38,575 nucleotides of DNA from Allobosea sp. CRIB-10 (GTDB taxonomy: Bacteria > Pseudomonadota > Alphaproteobacteria > Rhizobiales > Beijerinckiaceae). The notes below the pieces were generated by a model. It saw only the letters and a program-made list of their open reading frames with translations, was not told where the DNA came from and made no database searches. The DNA is taken from NCBI RefSeq assembly GCF_900112185.1, contig NZ_FOKP01000039.1, positions 1 through 38,575 on the forward strand, written 5' to 3'. The translations under genes and the position numbers were made by a program. Positions 7,727 through 14,174 of the stretch are shown here, in pieces; position 1 is the stretch's first letter; every line of letters starts with the position of its first letter.

Positions 7727-8695
7727 TCAGGAGCCGACCTTCAGGCCCTTCTCCTTGAAATAGCGTGCCGCGCCCGGATGCAGCGGCACCGGCATACCTT
7801 CCAGCGCGCTTTCCAGCTTGATCGAGCGCGCGGCGGCATGGGCGGCGGCGAGGTCGGGCAGGTTCTCGAAGACGGCCTTGGTCATCTGGTAGACCGTCTC
7901 CTCCTTCATCCCTTCATGGGTGACGAGATAGTTGACGACGGCAGCGGCCGGGACCGCCGCAGTCTGGCCGGTATAGGTGTTGGCCGGGATCGAGACCTTG
8001 ACGAAGGGCGGTCCGGCCTTGTCGACCACGGCGGCGGGCACCTCGACCACGGTGATCTCGACCGAGGTCGCGAGGTCGCGCAGCGAGGCGACGCCGAGGC
8101 CGGCCGATTGCAGGGTGGCGTCGAGCTGGCGGTTCTTCATCAGCTCGACCGATTCGGCGAAGGGCAGGTACTCGATCTTGCCGAGATCCTTGTAGGACAT
8201 GCCGGCGGCGGCGAGGATGGCGCGGGCGTTGAGCTCGGTTCCCGATTTCGGTGCGCCGACCGAAAGGCGCTTGCCCTTGAGATCGGCCAGCGTCTTGATG
8301 CCGCTATCCTTCGAGGCGACGATCTGGACATAGTTCGGATAGATCGCGGTGATACCGCGCAGCTTCTTCAGCGGGCTCTTGAAGCCGGCCTCCTCGTCGC
8401 CCTTCCAGGCGGCGTCGAGGGAATCGCCGAGCGTGAAGGCGATCTCGCCCTTGCCCTGCTGCAGCAATTGCAGGTTCTCGACCGAGGCCTTGGTCGCCTG
8501 AACGGTCGGGCGGACGTTGGCGATCTTCTCGCCATAGATCTTCGAGAGCGCGACGCCGAGCGGGTAGTAGACGCCCGAGGTGCCGCCGGTCAGTACGTTG
8601 ATGAAATCCTGCGCCTTGGCCGCGACCGGCGTCGCGGCGATGATCACGGCAGTCATGAGGCCGGCAAATCGGCGGCCGGCAAAGAGCGTCGTCAT
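7727..8695 (-). CDS. TAXI-family TRAP transporter solute receptor
   Basis: Periplasmic substrate-binding protein of the TAXI family (322 residues, usual size). The Sec signal peptide covers about residues 1-28, with cleavage expected after AKA (AATPVAAKA-QD). Immediately after it comes the family signature INVLTGGTSGVYYPLG. Other TAXI features are VQATKASVENLQLL, the GSD-like GKGEIAFTLGDS segment and GKRLSVGAPKSGTELNA. The ATG has a strong GGGAGG ribosome site. It is the first gene of the transport unit, followed by a terminator and then the permease and DUF1850. It feeds substrate to the fused permease; the ligand cannot be read from sequence. Confidence 0.95.
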   Translation of the reverse strand: MTTLFAGRRFAGLMTAVIIAATPVAAKAQDFINVLTGGTSGVYYPLGVALSKIYGEKIANVRPTVQATKASVENLQLLQQGKGEIAFTLGDSLDAAWKGDEEAGFKSPLKKLRGITAIYPNYVQIVASKDSGIKTLADLKGKRLSVGAPKSGTELNARAILAAAGMSYKDLGKIEYLPFAESVELMKNRQLDATLQSAGLGVASLRDLATSVEITVVEVPAAVVDKAGPPFVKVSIPANTYTGQTAAVPAAAVVNYLVTHEGMKEETVYQMTKAVFENLPDLAAAHAAARSIKLESALEGMPVPLHPGAARYFKEKGLKVGS

Positions 8696-8808
8696 GGTTC
8701 CTCCCGAAAGATGTTCCGGCGCGAAGGGCCGGACTTGTCCTGTTGTAAGCCGGTCGCCCAGGGAAAGAAAAGTTGTTCCGAAGCCCTACAGGCCGCCGGC
8801 ACCCCGCG

Positions 8809-8929
8809 AGCCCTCATCCTGAGGAGCCATTCCGTTGGGAATGGCGTCTCGAAGGATGCTCCAGGAGGCTCCGGAGACAGCTGGAGCATCCTTCGAGACG
8901 CGCCTGCGGCGCTCCTCAGGATGAGGGCT
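8809..8929. repeat. long palindromic repeat, family A, copy 1
   Basis: A 121-base near-complete palindrome. Perfect 19-bp outer arms (AGCCCTCATCCTGAGGAGC at 8809-8827; complement at 8911-8929) enclose perfect 20-bp inner arms (8844-8863 and 8882-8901). A second copy lies at 12158-12273. This copy occupies the middle of the 380-base divergent gap between the TAXI receptor gene and opgG. The rest of the gap (8696-8808 and 8930-9075) must hold both promoters, but I see no convincing -35/-10 pair. Similar elements are common between genes in Hyphomicrobiales. Confidence 0.92.
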
Positions 8930-9075
8930 GTGTGGCTGCGCTGCGCTTGCCGCGATTGCGCGCGATTTCCGCCCTGCTGCGGCCAGGAAGCTCGGGAGAT
9001 TGCCCTCGCCGGCTGGACAGGCTAGCCGGAAGCACCATCTTCCACCTGATCCTTTCCGATGGAGACCCCCGCCCG

Positions 9076-10698
9076 ATGCAGCCGCGACCGCCGACCATGC
9101 CCCTGATCGACCGCCGCACCTTGCTCGCGGGAGCCGCCGGCACGGCAGCGCTCGCCGCAGCGGGTTTCTCGGGCCAGGCGCTGGCGCAACAGGGGCTGAA
9201 GCTCGGCACCGCCGAGGCCTTCTCCTTCGAGGGCCTGAAGGCGCGGGCCCGCGATCTCGCCGCCAAGCCCTACGAGGCGCCGCCGAATCCCAAGCCTGAC
9301 GTGCTCGAGAAGATCGACTACGACGCCCATGGCAAGATCAAGTTCAAGCCGGAGCTGGCGCTCTGGGCCAATGGCCCGTCGCCCTGGCCGGTGACCTTCT
9401 TCCACCTCGGCCGCTACTTCCAGAAGCCGGTGCGCATGCATGTGCTCGACGACGGCAAGGCGCGCGAGATCGTCTACGACGAGAGCTATTTCGAGATGCC
9501 GGCCGATTCACCGGCCAAGCAGTTGCCGCCGGGCGCGGGCTTCGCCGGCTTCCGCTTCCAGGAGAGCCGCTCCGGCCATCCCGGCCGCAAGGGCGAGAAG
9601 CTCGACTGGCAGAAGAACGACTGGGTCGCCTTCCTCGGTGCTTCCTATTTCCGCGCCATCGGCGAGCTCTACCAGTACGGGCTTTCGGCCCGCGGTCTCG
9701 CCGTCGATCCGGCGGTGGGCGACAGGCCGGAGGAGTTCCCCGATTTCACCCATGTCTGGCTGGAGACGCCCGGCGAGGCGGCCGAGCATGTCGTCGTCTA
9801 CGCCCTGCTTTCGGGGCCGAGCGTTGCGGGCGCTTTCCGCTTCCGCATGCATCGCGGCAAGGGCGTCGACATGGAGATCGAGCAGGAACTCCATCTCCGC
9901 AAGGACGTGGCGCGGCTCGGCATCGCGCCGCTGACCTCGATGTACTGGTATTCCGAGACGGCCAAGACGACCATGGTCGACTGGCGGCCGGAGGTGCACG
10001 ATTCCGACGGGCTCGCGCTCTGGACCGGCAGTGGCGAGCGCGCCTGGCGCCCGCTCAACAATCCCCAGCGCACGGTCGCCTCGTCCTTCGTCGACAACAA
10101 TCCGCGCGGCTTCGGCCTGATGCAGCGCGACCGCGAATTCGGGCACTATATGGATGGTGTCTTCTACGAGCGTCGGCCGAGCCTCTGGATCGAGACGCTC
10201 GGCCAGTGGGGCAAGGGCGCGGTCCAGCTGGTCGAGATCCCGACCGACGACGAGATCCACGACAACATCGTCGCGATGTGGGTCCCCGAAGCCCCGGCCA
10301 AGGCCGGCAATTCCTATAATTTCCGCTACCGTCTGCATTGGCAGGCCGACGAGCCGTTCCCGCCGACGCTCGGCCGCGTCGTCGCGACGAGGCTCGGCAA
10401 TGGCGGCCAGCCTGGCACGGCGCGTCCGAAGGGCGTGCGCAAGTTCATGATCGAGTTCAAGGGGCCGGCGCTCGAGGACATCCCGTTCGGGGTCAAGCCC
10501 GAGGTCGTGCTCTCCACCTCGCGCGGCTCGTTTTCCTATATCTTCGCCGAAGCCGTGCCGAACGATGTTCCCGGCCATTGGCGGGCGCAGTTCGACCTCA
10601 CCGTCGACGGGACTCATCCGGTCGAGATGCGCTGCTTCCTGCGCGGCGGCGACAAGGTGCTGACCGAGACCTGGCTCTACCAGTACTGGCCCGCATAG
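9076..10698 (+). CDS. opgG: periplasmic glucan biosynthesis protein, OpgG/OpgD (MdoG) family
   Basis: Periplasmic protein (540 residues) acting in synthesis or trimming of osmoregulated periplasmic glucans. The N-terminus has a twin-arginine-like signal (DRRTLLAGAAGTAALAAAG) with cleavage expected after ALA near residue 38; Tat export is more typical of OpgD than OpgG. The mature part begins with the family pattern FEGLKARARDLAAKPYE, followed by FFHLGRYFQKPVRMH, PPGAGFAGFRF, FLGASYFRAIG and YGLSARGLAVD. C-terminal blocks include SSFVDNNPRGFGLMQRDR and YERRPSLWIE. ATG 9076 has GGAG eleven bases upstream; ATG 9097 lacks a site. No opgH glucosyltransferase follows, which is unusual. Mono-cistronic here, followed by a palindromic repeat. 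Confidence 0.93.
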   Translation: MQPRPPTMPLIDRRTLLAGAAGTAALAAAGFSGQALAQQGLKLGTAEAFSFEGLKARARDLAAKPYEAPPNPKPDVLEKIDYDAHGKIKFKPELALWANGPSPWPVTFFHLGRYFQKPVRMHVLDDGKAREIVYDESYFEMPADSPAKQLPPGAGFAGFRFQESRSGHPGRKGEKLDWQKNDWVAFLGASYFRAIGELYQYGLSARGLAVDPAVGDRPEEFPDFTHVWLETPGEAAEHVVVYALLSGPSVAGAFRFRMHRGKGVDMEIEQELHLRKDVARLGIAPLTSMYWYSETAKTTMVDWRPEVHDSDGLALWTGSGERAWRPLNNPQRTVASSFVDNNPRGFGLMQRDREFGHYMDGVFYERRPSLWIETLGQWGKGAVQLVEIPTDDEIHDNIVAMWVPEAPAKAGNSYNFRYRLHWQADEPFPPTLGRVVATRLGNGGQPGTARPKGVRKFMIEFKGPALEDIPFGVKPEVVLSTSRGSFSYIFAEAVPNDVPGHWRAQFDLTVDGTHPVEMRCFLRGGDKVLTETWLYQYWPA

Positions 10699-10754
10699 GG
10701 TGCAGGCAGCGCCGACATCGGCCAGGGCCAGAGAATTTTCGCTCACACTGAGCC

Positions 10755-10858
10755 GTCATTCCGGACAAGCTGCGGAGCAGCGCAGCTCCGGAATCCATCG
10801 TAGAGCGCAGTTCCCTACGATGGATTCCGGCGCTCCGCTTCGCTGCGGCCGGAATGAC
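10755..10858. repeat. palindromic repeat, GTCATYCCGG family, copy 1
   Basis: A 104-base palindrome bounded by GTCATTCCGG (10755) and CCGGAATGAC (ending 10858), with a perfect 16-bp inner stem (CCGGAATCCATCGTAG at 10788-10803 and its complement at 10815-10830). It lies between the converging ends of opgG and the 87-residue gene, where it could end transcription from both sides. A relative with GTCATCCCGG termini is at 30955-31059. Confidence 0.88.
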
Positions 10859-10876
10859 AGATTATCGAAACGAATT

Positions 10877-11140
10877 TTACCCTTCGATCTGGCGCTTCTG
10901 GATCCGGTCGACGGATACGAACAGCGTGTTGGCCGCGCCGGGCTCGACACAGAACACGTCGAAGCTCGGGGCCTGCGGATCATCGGCCGGCATGTGCAGC
11001 GTCGCCGAGCCCTTGCGGCCGGCGAAGGCCATGATCTTGAAGCTCAACCCGTCTGGCAGGCAAATCTCGATCGCATCGGCTGCGATCTCGGTCGCGACGC
11101 CATTGCGTATCGCTTTGAAGGTCACCCGCTCGGCGCTCAC
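10877..11140 (-). CDS. conserved-looking small protein of unknown function (87 aa)
   Basis: An 87-residue soluble protein that I do not recognise. It starts at GTG 11140, with a good AGGAG seven bases upstream, which supports a real gene. The middle reads EIAADAIEICLPDGLSF and the end FDVFCVEPGAANTLFVSVD, which suggests a small beta-rich fold. There are two cysteines and no export signal. It is divergent from the zinc operon, with about 113 bases between the starts, so it shares that upstream region and could be co-regulated. No function is proposed. Confidence 0.68.
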   Translation of the reverse strand: MSAERVTFKAIRNGVATEIAADAIEICLPDGLSFKIMAFAGRKGSATLHMPADDPQAPSFDVFCVEPGAANTLFVSVDRIQKRQIEG

Positions 11141-11217
11141 CGGCCTGCTCCTGTTCGGACATTGTTGACGGTGCCGATAACGCAGTGGCGTTGCGCTCGA
11201 TGCAAGGGTGATCGTGC

Positions 11218-11253
11218 TTGCTCGTGGGCGATCGTAATATTATATCATTCGCT
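11218..11253 (+). promoter_or_regulatory. candidate promoter with Zur-like site before the zinc operon
   Basis: TTGCTC (11218-11223), a 17-base spacer and TATATC (11241-11246) form a plausible -35/-10 pair. The AT-rich AATATTATA (11236-11244) overlaps the -10 and resembles the left half of alphaproteobacterial Zur boxes (TATGTTATA type); its right half is weak. The predicted start would fall at about 11253-11254, the A of the first ATG, implying a leaderless message. Inference only. Confidence 0.4.
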
Positions 11254-11400
11254 ATGGCTCATGATCACGCCCACCATCGCCAGCCTGTCGCCGAGGTTCC
11301 CGGCTGGTCGCTGCTGCGGCTGTCGGCCGGGCAAAGGCTCGGTCTGGCAACCGGCGTGATCCTGCTGCTCTGGGCGGCGACCCTCGCCGTCATCGTGTGA
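11254..11400 (+). CDS. His-rich single-pass membrane microprotein heading the zinc operon
   Basis: A 48-residue protein. The N-terminus MAHDHAHHRQP is rich in metal-binding side chains (four His and one Asp within residues 3-8), followed by an amphipathic linker (GWSLLRLSAGQRLG) and one hydrophobic helix at the C-terminus (about residues 30-48, LATGVILLLWAATLAVIV). The arginines before the helix favour an N-in orientation, placing the His cluster in the cytoplasm. Its TGA overlaps the ATPase GTG as GTGA, so it is translationally coupled to zinc uptake. No Shine-Dalgarno precedes the ATG, consistent with a leaderless start. I know no named family. A role as zinc sensor or transporter subunit is inference from composition and context. 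Confidence 0.65.
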   Translation: MAHDHAHHRQPVAEVPGWSLLRLSAGQRLGLATGVILLLWAATLAVIV

Positions 11401-12140
11401 ACAAGAGTATCCCTGTGCCCGCCATCCGCTTCAGCGACCTGACGCTCGGCTATGACCGCCACCCGGCGGTGCATCATCTCTCTGGCGAGGTCGCGCCGGG
11501 CAGCCTGACCGCGATCGTCGGGCCGAACGGCGCCGGCAAGTCGACCTTGCTCAAGGCCATCGCCGGCGCGCTCTCGCCGCTCGACGGCACTGTCACGCTC
11601 GCCAGGGGCAAGCGCCTCGCCTATCTCCCGCAATCGGCCGAGCTCGACCGCTCCTTCCCGATCCATGTCTACGATCTCGTCGCCATGGGCCTGTGGGGCG
11701 CGGCCGGCATCTTCGGCAAGATCGGCCTCGGGCAACGCAGCAAGGTCGAGGCGGCGATCGCAGCGGTCGGCCTCACCGGCTTCGAGAGCCGCAGCATCGG
11801 CACGCTCTCGGGTGGTCAGATGCAGCGCGCGCTGTTCGCCCGGCTGCTGCTGCAGGACGCCGACATCATCCTGCTCGACGAGCCGTTCACCGCGATCGAT
11901 GCGCGCACCAGTGCCGACCTGCTGGCGCTGGTCCAGCGCTGGCATGGCGAGAACCGGACCGTCGTCGCCGTGCTGCATGACATCGAGACGGTGAAGCGCG
12001 CCTTCCCGCAGACGCTGCTGCTGGCGCGCGAGGCGATCGCCTGGGGCGACACCGGCGAGGTTCTGACAGCGAACAACCTGCTCAGGGCGCGCCGCATGGT
12101 CGAGGCCTTCGACAGCCATGCCGCGCCCTGCGCGGCTTGA
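11397..12140 (+). CDS. aztA: zinc ABC transporter ATP-binding protein (AztA/ZnuC type)
   Basis: ATPase (247 residues) of a metal-type ABC importer. Walker A is GPNGAGKST (residues 42-50), Q-loop LPQSAELDRSFPI (78-89), signature LSGGQ (137-141), Walker B IILLDEP (157-163), and the H-loop is in VLHDIET. The N-terminal LTLGYDRHPAVHHL resembles AztA-type zinc ATPases as I recall them. It starts at GTG within the stop codon of the His-rich microprotein. A palindromic repeat separates it from the permease gene. The order ATPase-permease-receptor matches aztABC rather than the divergent znuA/znuCB layout; either name describes the same role. Manganese specificity is less likely given the CobW neighbour and the His-rich receptor. 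Confidence 0.9.
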   Translation: MNKSIPVPAIRFSDLTLGYDRHPAVHHLSGEVAPGSLTAIVGPNGAGKSTLLKAIAGALSPLDGTVTLARGKRLAYLPQSAELDRSFPIHVYDLVAMGLWGAAGIFGKIGLGQRSKVEAAIAAVGLTGFESRSIGTLSGGQMQRALFARLLLQDADIILLDEPFTAIDARTSADLLALVQRWHGENRTVVAVLHDIETVKRAFPQTLLLAREAIAWGDTGEVLTANNLLRARRMVEAFDSHAAPCAA

Positions 12141-12157
12141 GCCGCAACATCTACTCC

Positions 12158-12273
12158 AGCCCTCATCCTGAGGAGCGATCGTAGATCGCGTCTCGAAGGA
12201 TGCTCCAGTTGCCTCCTGAGTCTCCTGAAGCATCCTTCGAGACGCCGCTTTGCGGCTCCTCAGGATGAGGGCT
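12158..12273. repeat. long palindromic repeat, family A, copy 2 (inside the zinc operon)
   Basis: Second copy of the element at 8809-8929. Outer 19-bp arms are identical (12158-12176 and 12255-12273). The inner arms (12188-12207 and about 12227-12246) are complementary except for one G-to-A difference; the central loop and flanks have diverged. It fills the 161-base gap between the ATPase and permease genes of one transporter, so the message must contain a very stable hairpin there. Confidence 0.92.
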
Positions 12274-12301
12274 GAGTGAGTTTTTGAAGGATTCGAGCCC
12301 T

Positions 12302-13177
12302 TTGCTCTACGACCTCATGATCGGCCCCTTCGCCGAATTCGATTTCATGCGCCGGGCGCTGGTCGGCGTGATCGCGCTGTCGGTCTCCGGCGCGCCGGTC
12401 GGCGTCTTCCTGATGCTGCGGCGGATGAGCCTGACCGGCGACGCGATGGCGCATGCGATCCTGCCCGGCGCCGCGCTCGGCTATCTCGTCGCCGGCTTCT
12501 CGCTGCCGGCGATGACGCTGGGCGGGCTCGTCGCGGGTTTTGCTGTCGCGCTCGCGGCCGGCGCCGTGGCGCGCCTGACCGTACTCAAGGAAGACGCCTC
12601 GCTTGCCGCCTTCTATCTGATCTCGCTGGCACTCGGCGTCACCCTGGTTTCGCTGCGCGGCTCGGCGGTCGATCTCTTTCATGTCCTGTTCGGCAATGTG
12701 CTGGCGCTCGACGACGATGTGCTCGTGCTGCTCTCCGGCGTCGCCAGCCTGACGCTCGGCGTGCTGGCGCTGGCCTATCGCCCGCTGGTGCTGGAATGCG
12801 TCGATCCCGGCTTCCTGCGCTCGGTCAGCCGCTCCGGCGGCGTCGTCCACCTGACCTTCCTCGGCTTGGTCGTGCTCAATCTCGTCGCCGGCTTCCATGC
12901 GCTCGGCACGCTGCTCGCCGTCGGGCTGATGATGCTGCCGGCCGCAGCGGCGCGGTTCTGGACTGCCGACATCACGCGACTGATCCTGCTCGCCTCCGGT
13001 TTCGGCATCGCGTCCGGCTATATCGGGCTCGTCGCTTCCTATGCCGCCGGCAGCAATCTTCCGGCCGGCCCGGCGATCATCCTCGCGGCTGGAGCGCTCT
13101 ATCTCGGCTCGCTCCTGCTGGGCTCGCAGGGCGGGCTTGCGCGGCGGCTCTTGCCGAGGGCCCATCTCCAACGCTAG
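12302..13177 (+). CDS. aztB: zinc ABC transporter permease (AztB/ZnuB type)
   Basis: Membrane subunit (291 residues from this start) of the metal ABC-3 permease family, with about eight hydrophobic helices. Family blocks are LMIGPFAEFDFMRRAL at the start, then VGVFLMLRRMSLTGDAMAHA with the conserved GDAMAHAILPG coupling region, KEDASLAAFYLISLALGV, and ALGTLLAVGLMMLPAAAARF. The start is uncertain. TTG 12302 (MLYDLMIGPF) fits the family and has AAGGA ten bases upstream; TTG 12284 and ATG 12317 are also possible. It acts with the ATPase upstream and the receptor downstream to import zinc. The gene follows a large palindromic repeat, which might dampen or separate its expression. Confidence 0.9.
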   Translation: MLYDLMIGPFAEFDFMRRALVGVIALSVSGAPVGVFLMLRRMSLTGDAMAHAILPGAALGYLVAGFSLPAMTLGGLVAGFAVALAAGAVARLTVLKEDASLAAFYLISLALGVTLVSLRGSAVDLFHVLFGNVLALDDDVLVLLSGVASLTLGVLALAYRPLVLECVDPGFLRSVSRSGGVVHLTFLGLVVLNLVAGFHALGTLLAVGLMMLPAAAARFWTADITRLILLASGFGIASGYIGLVASYAAGSNLPAGPAIILAAGALYLGSLLLGSQGGLARRLLPRAHLQR

Positions 13178-13178
13178 T

Positions 13179-13197
13179 TATGTTATAGTGTTTCATA
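13179..13197 (+). promoter_or_regulatory. Zur-like operator before the zinc receptor gene
   Basis: TATGTTATA-G-TGTTTCATA is an imperfect dyad immediately after the permease stop and 17 bases before the receptor ATG. The left half matches my recollection of alphaproteobacterial Zur half-sites exactly, and six of nine bases of the right half agree. It is the second such AT-rich site in this operon, suggesting an extra Zur-controlled promoter for the receptor and downstream genes. Confidence 0.5.
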
Positions 13198-13213
13198 TAG
13201 CGCGAGAGTCATC

Positions 13214-14131
13214 ATGCTGAACCGCCGCTTCGTCCTCCTCGGCCTTGCCGTCGGCATTGCCCTGCCATTGCCGGCCTTCGCCCAGGAGAAGCTGCCCGTC
13301 GTCGCGAGCTTCTCGATCCTTGGCGATTTCGTCCGCGAGATCGGCGGCGAGCGGGTCGCGGTGACCACGCTGGTCGGGCCCGATGGCGACGCCCACGTCT
13401 ATTCGCCGACGCCGGCCGACGCCAAGACGGTTGCCGGCGCCAAGCTCGTCGTGGTCAATGGGCTGAAATTCGAAGGCTGGCTGACGCGATTGATCAAGTC
13501 GTCGGGCACCAAGGCGACCGTGGCGACGGCGACCAAGGGCATCAAGCCGCTCGAGCTGGACGATCACGGTCACGGTCATGGTCACTCCCATGGCAGCGAG
13601 GATCCGCATGCCTGGCAGAGCATCGCCAATGCCAAGATCTATGTCGGCAATGTCCGCGACGCACTCATCGCCGCCGATCCGGCCGGCAAGGCGGTCTACG
13701 AGGCCAACGCCGCCGCCTATCAGACCAAGCTCGATGCGCTCGAAGCCGAGGTCAAGGCCGCCGTCGCGCGCATCCCGGCCGACCGGCGCAAGGCGATCAC
13801 CTCGCATGACGCCTTCGGCTATTTCGCCAAGGCCTATGGCATCGCCTTCATCGCGCCGCAGGGCGTCTCGACGGAAGCAGAGGCCTCGGCCAAGGACGTC
13901 GCCCGCATCATCCGCCAGATCAAGGCGCAGAAGGTGCCGGCGGTCTTCCTCGAGAACATCACCAATCCGCGCCTGGCCGAGCAGATCGCCAAGGAGAGCG
14001 GCGCGAAGATCGGCGGACGGCTCTATTCGGATGCGCTTTCGGCAGCCGATGGTCCGGCCGGGACTTACATCGCGATGATGAAACACAATATAAGCCAGAT
14101 CGAGAAGGCGCTCGTCGGCGGCCCGGCCTGA
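13214..14131 (+). CDS. aztC: zinc ABC transporter periplasmic receptor (AztC/ZnuA type)
   Basis: Cluster A-I metal receptor (305 residues). The signal peptide spans about residues 1-24 (cleavage near AFA-QE). Probable metal ligands are H61 (GDAHVYSPTP), H132 (DPHAW), H198 (TSHDAFGYF) and D273 (YSDALS). A His-rich loop (DDHGHGHGHSHG, residues 117-127) precedes the second ligand, typical of zinc rather than manganese receptors, and is thought to capture metal. The ATG has a weak GAGAG site. The gene sits 36 bases after the permease gene, behind a Zur-like site. No aztD-like chaperone gene follows; a CobW GTPase takes that place. Confidence 0.93.
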   Translation: MLNRRFVLLGLAVGIALPLPAFAQEKLPVVASFSILGDFVREIGGERVAVTTLVGPDGDAHVYSPTPADAKTVAGAKLVVVNGLKFEGWLTRLIKSSGTKATVATATKGIKPLELDDHGHGHGHSHGSEDPHAWQSIANAKIYVGNVRDALIAADPAGKAVYEANAAAYQTKLDALEAEVKAAVARIPADRRKAITSHDAFGYFAKAYGIAFIAPQGVSTEAEASAKDVARIIRQIKAQKVPAVFLENITNPRLAEQIAKESGAKIGGRLYSDALSAADGPAGTYIAMMKHNISQIEKALVGGPA

Positions 14132-14174
14132 CCGGACCGCGATCGCAGCAGCGTCGCCAACCAGGTCGTTTCCC

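Noticed and set aside
8809..12273. CRISPR-like repeated sequences
   Set aside because: The repeats are two distant palindromes of about 120 bases, not short direct repeats with regular spacers, and no cas gene is present.
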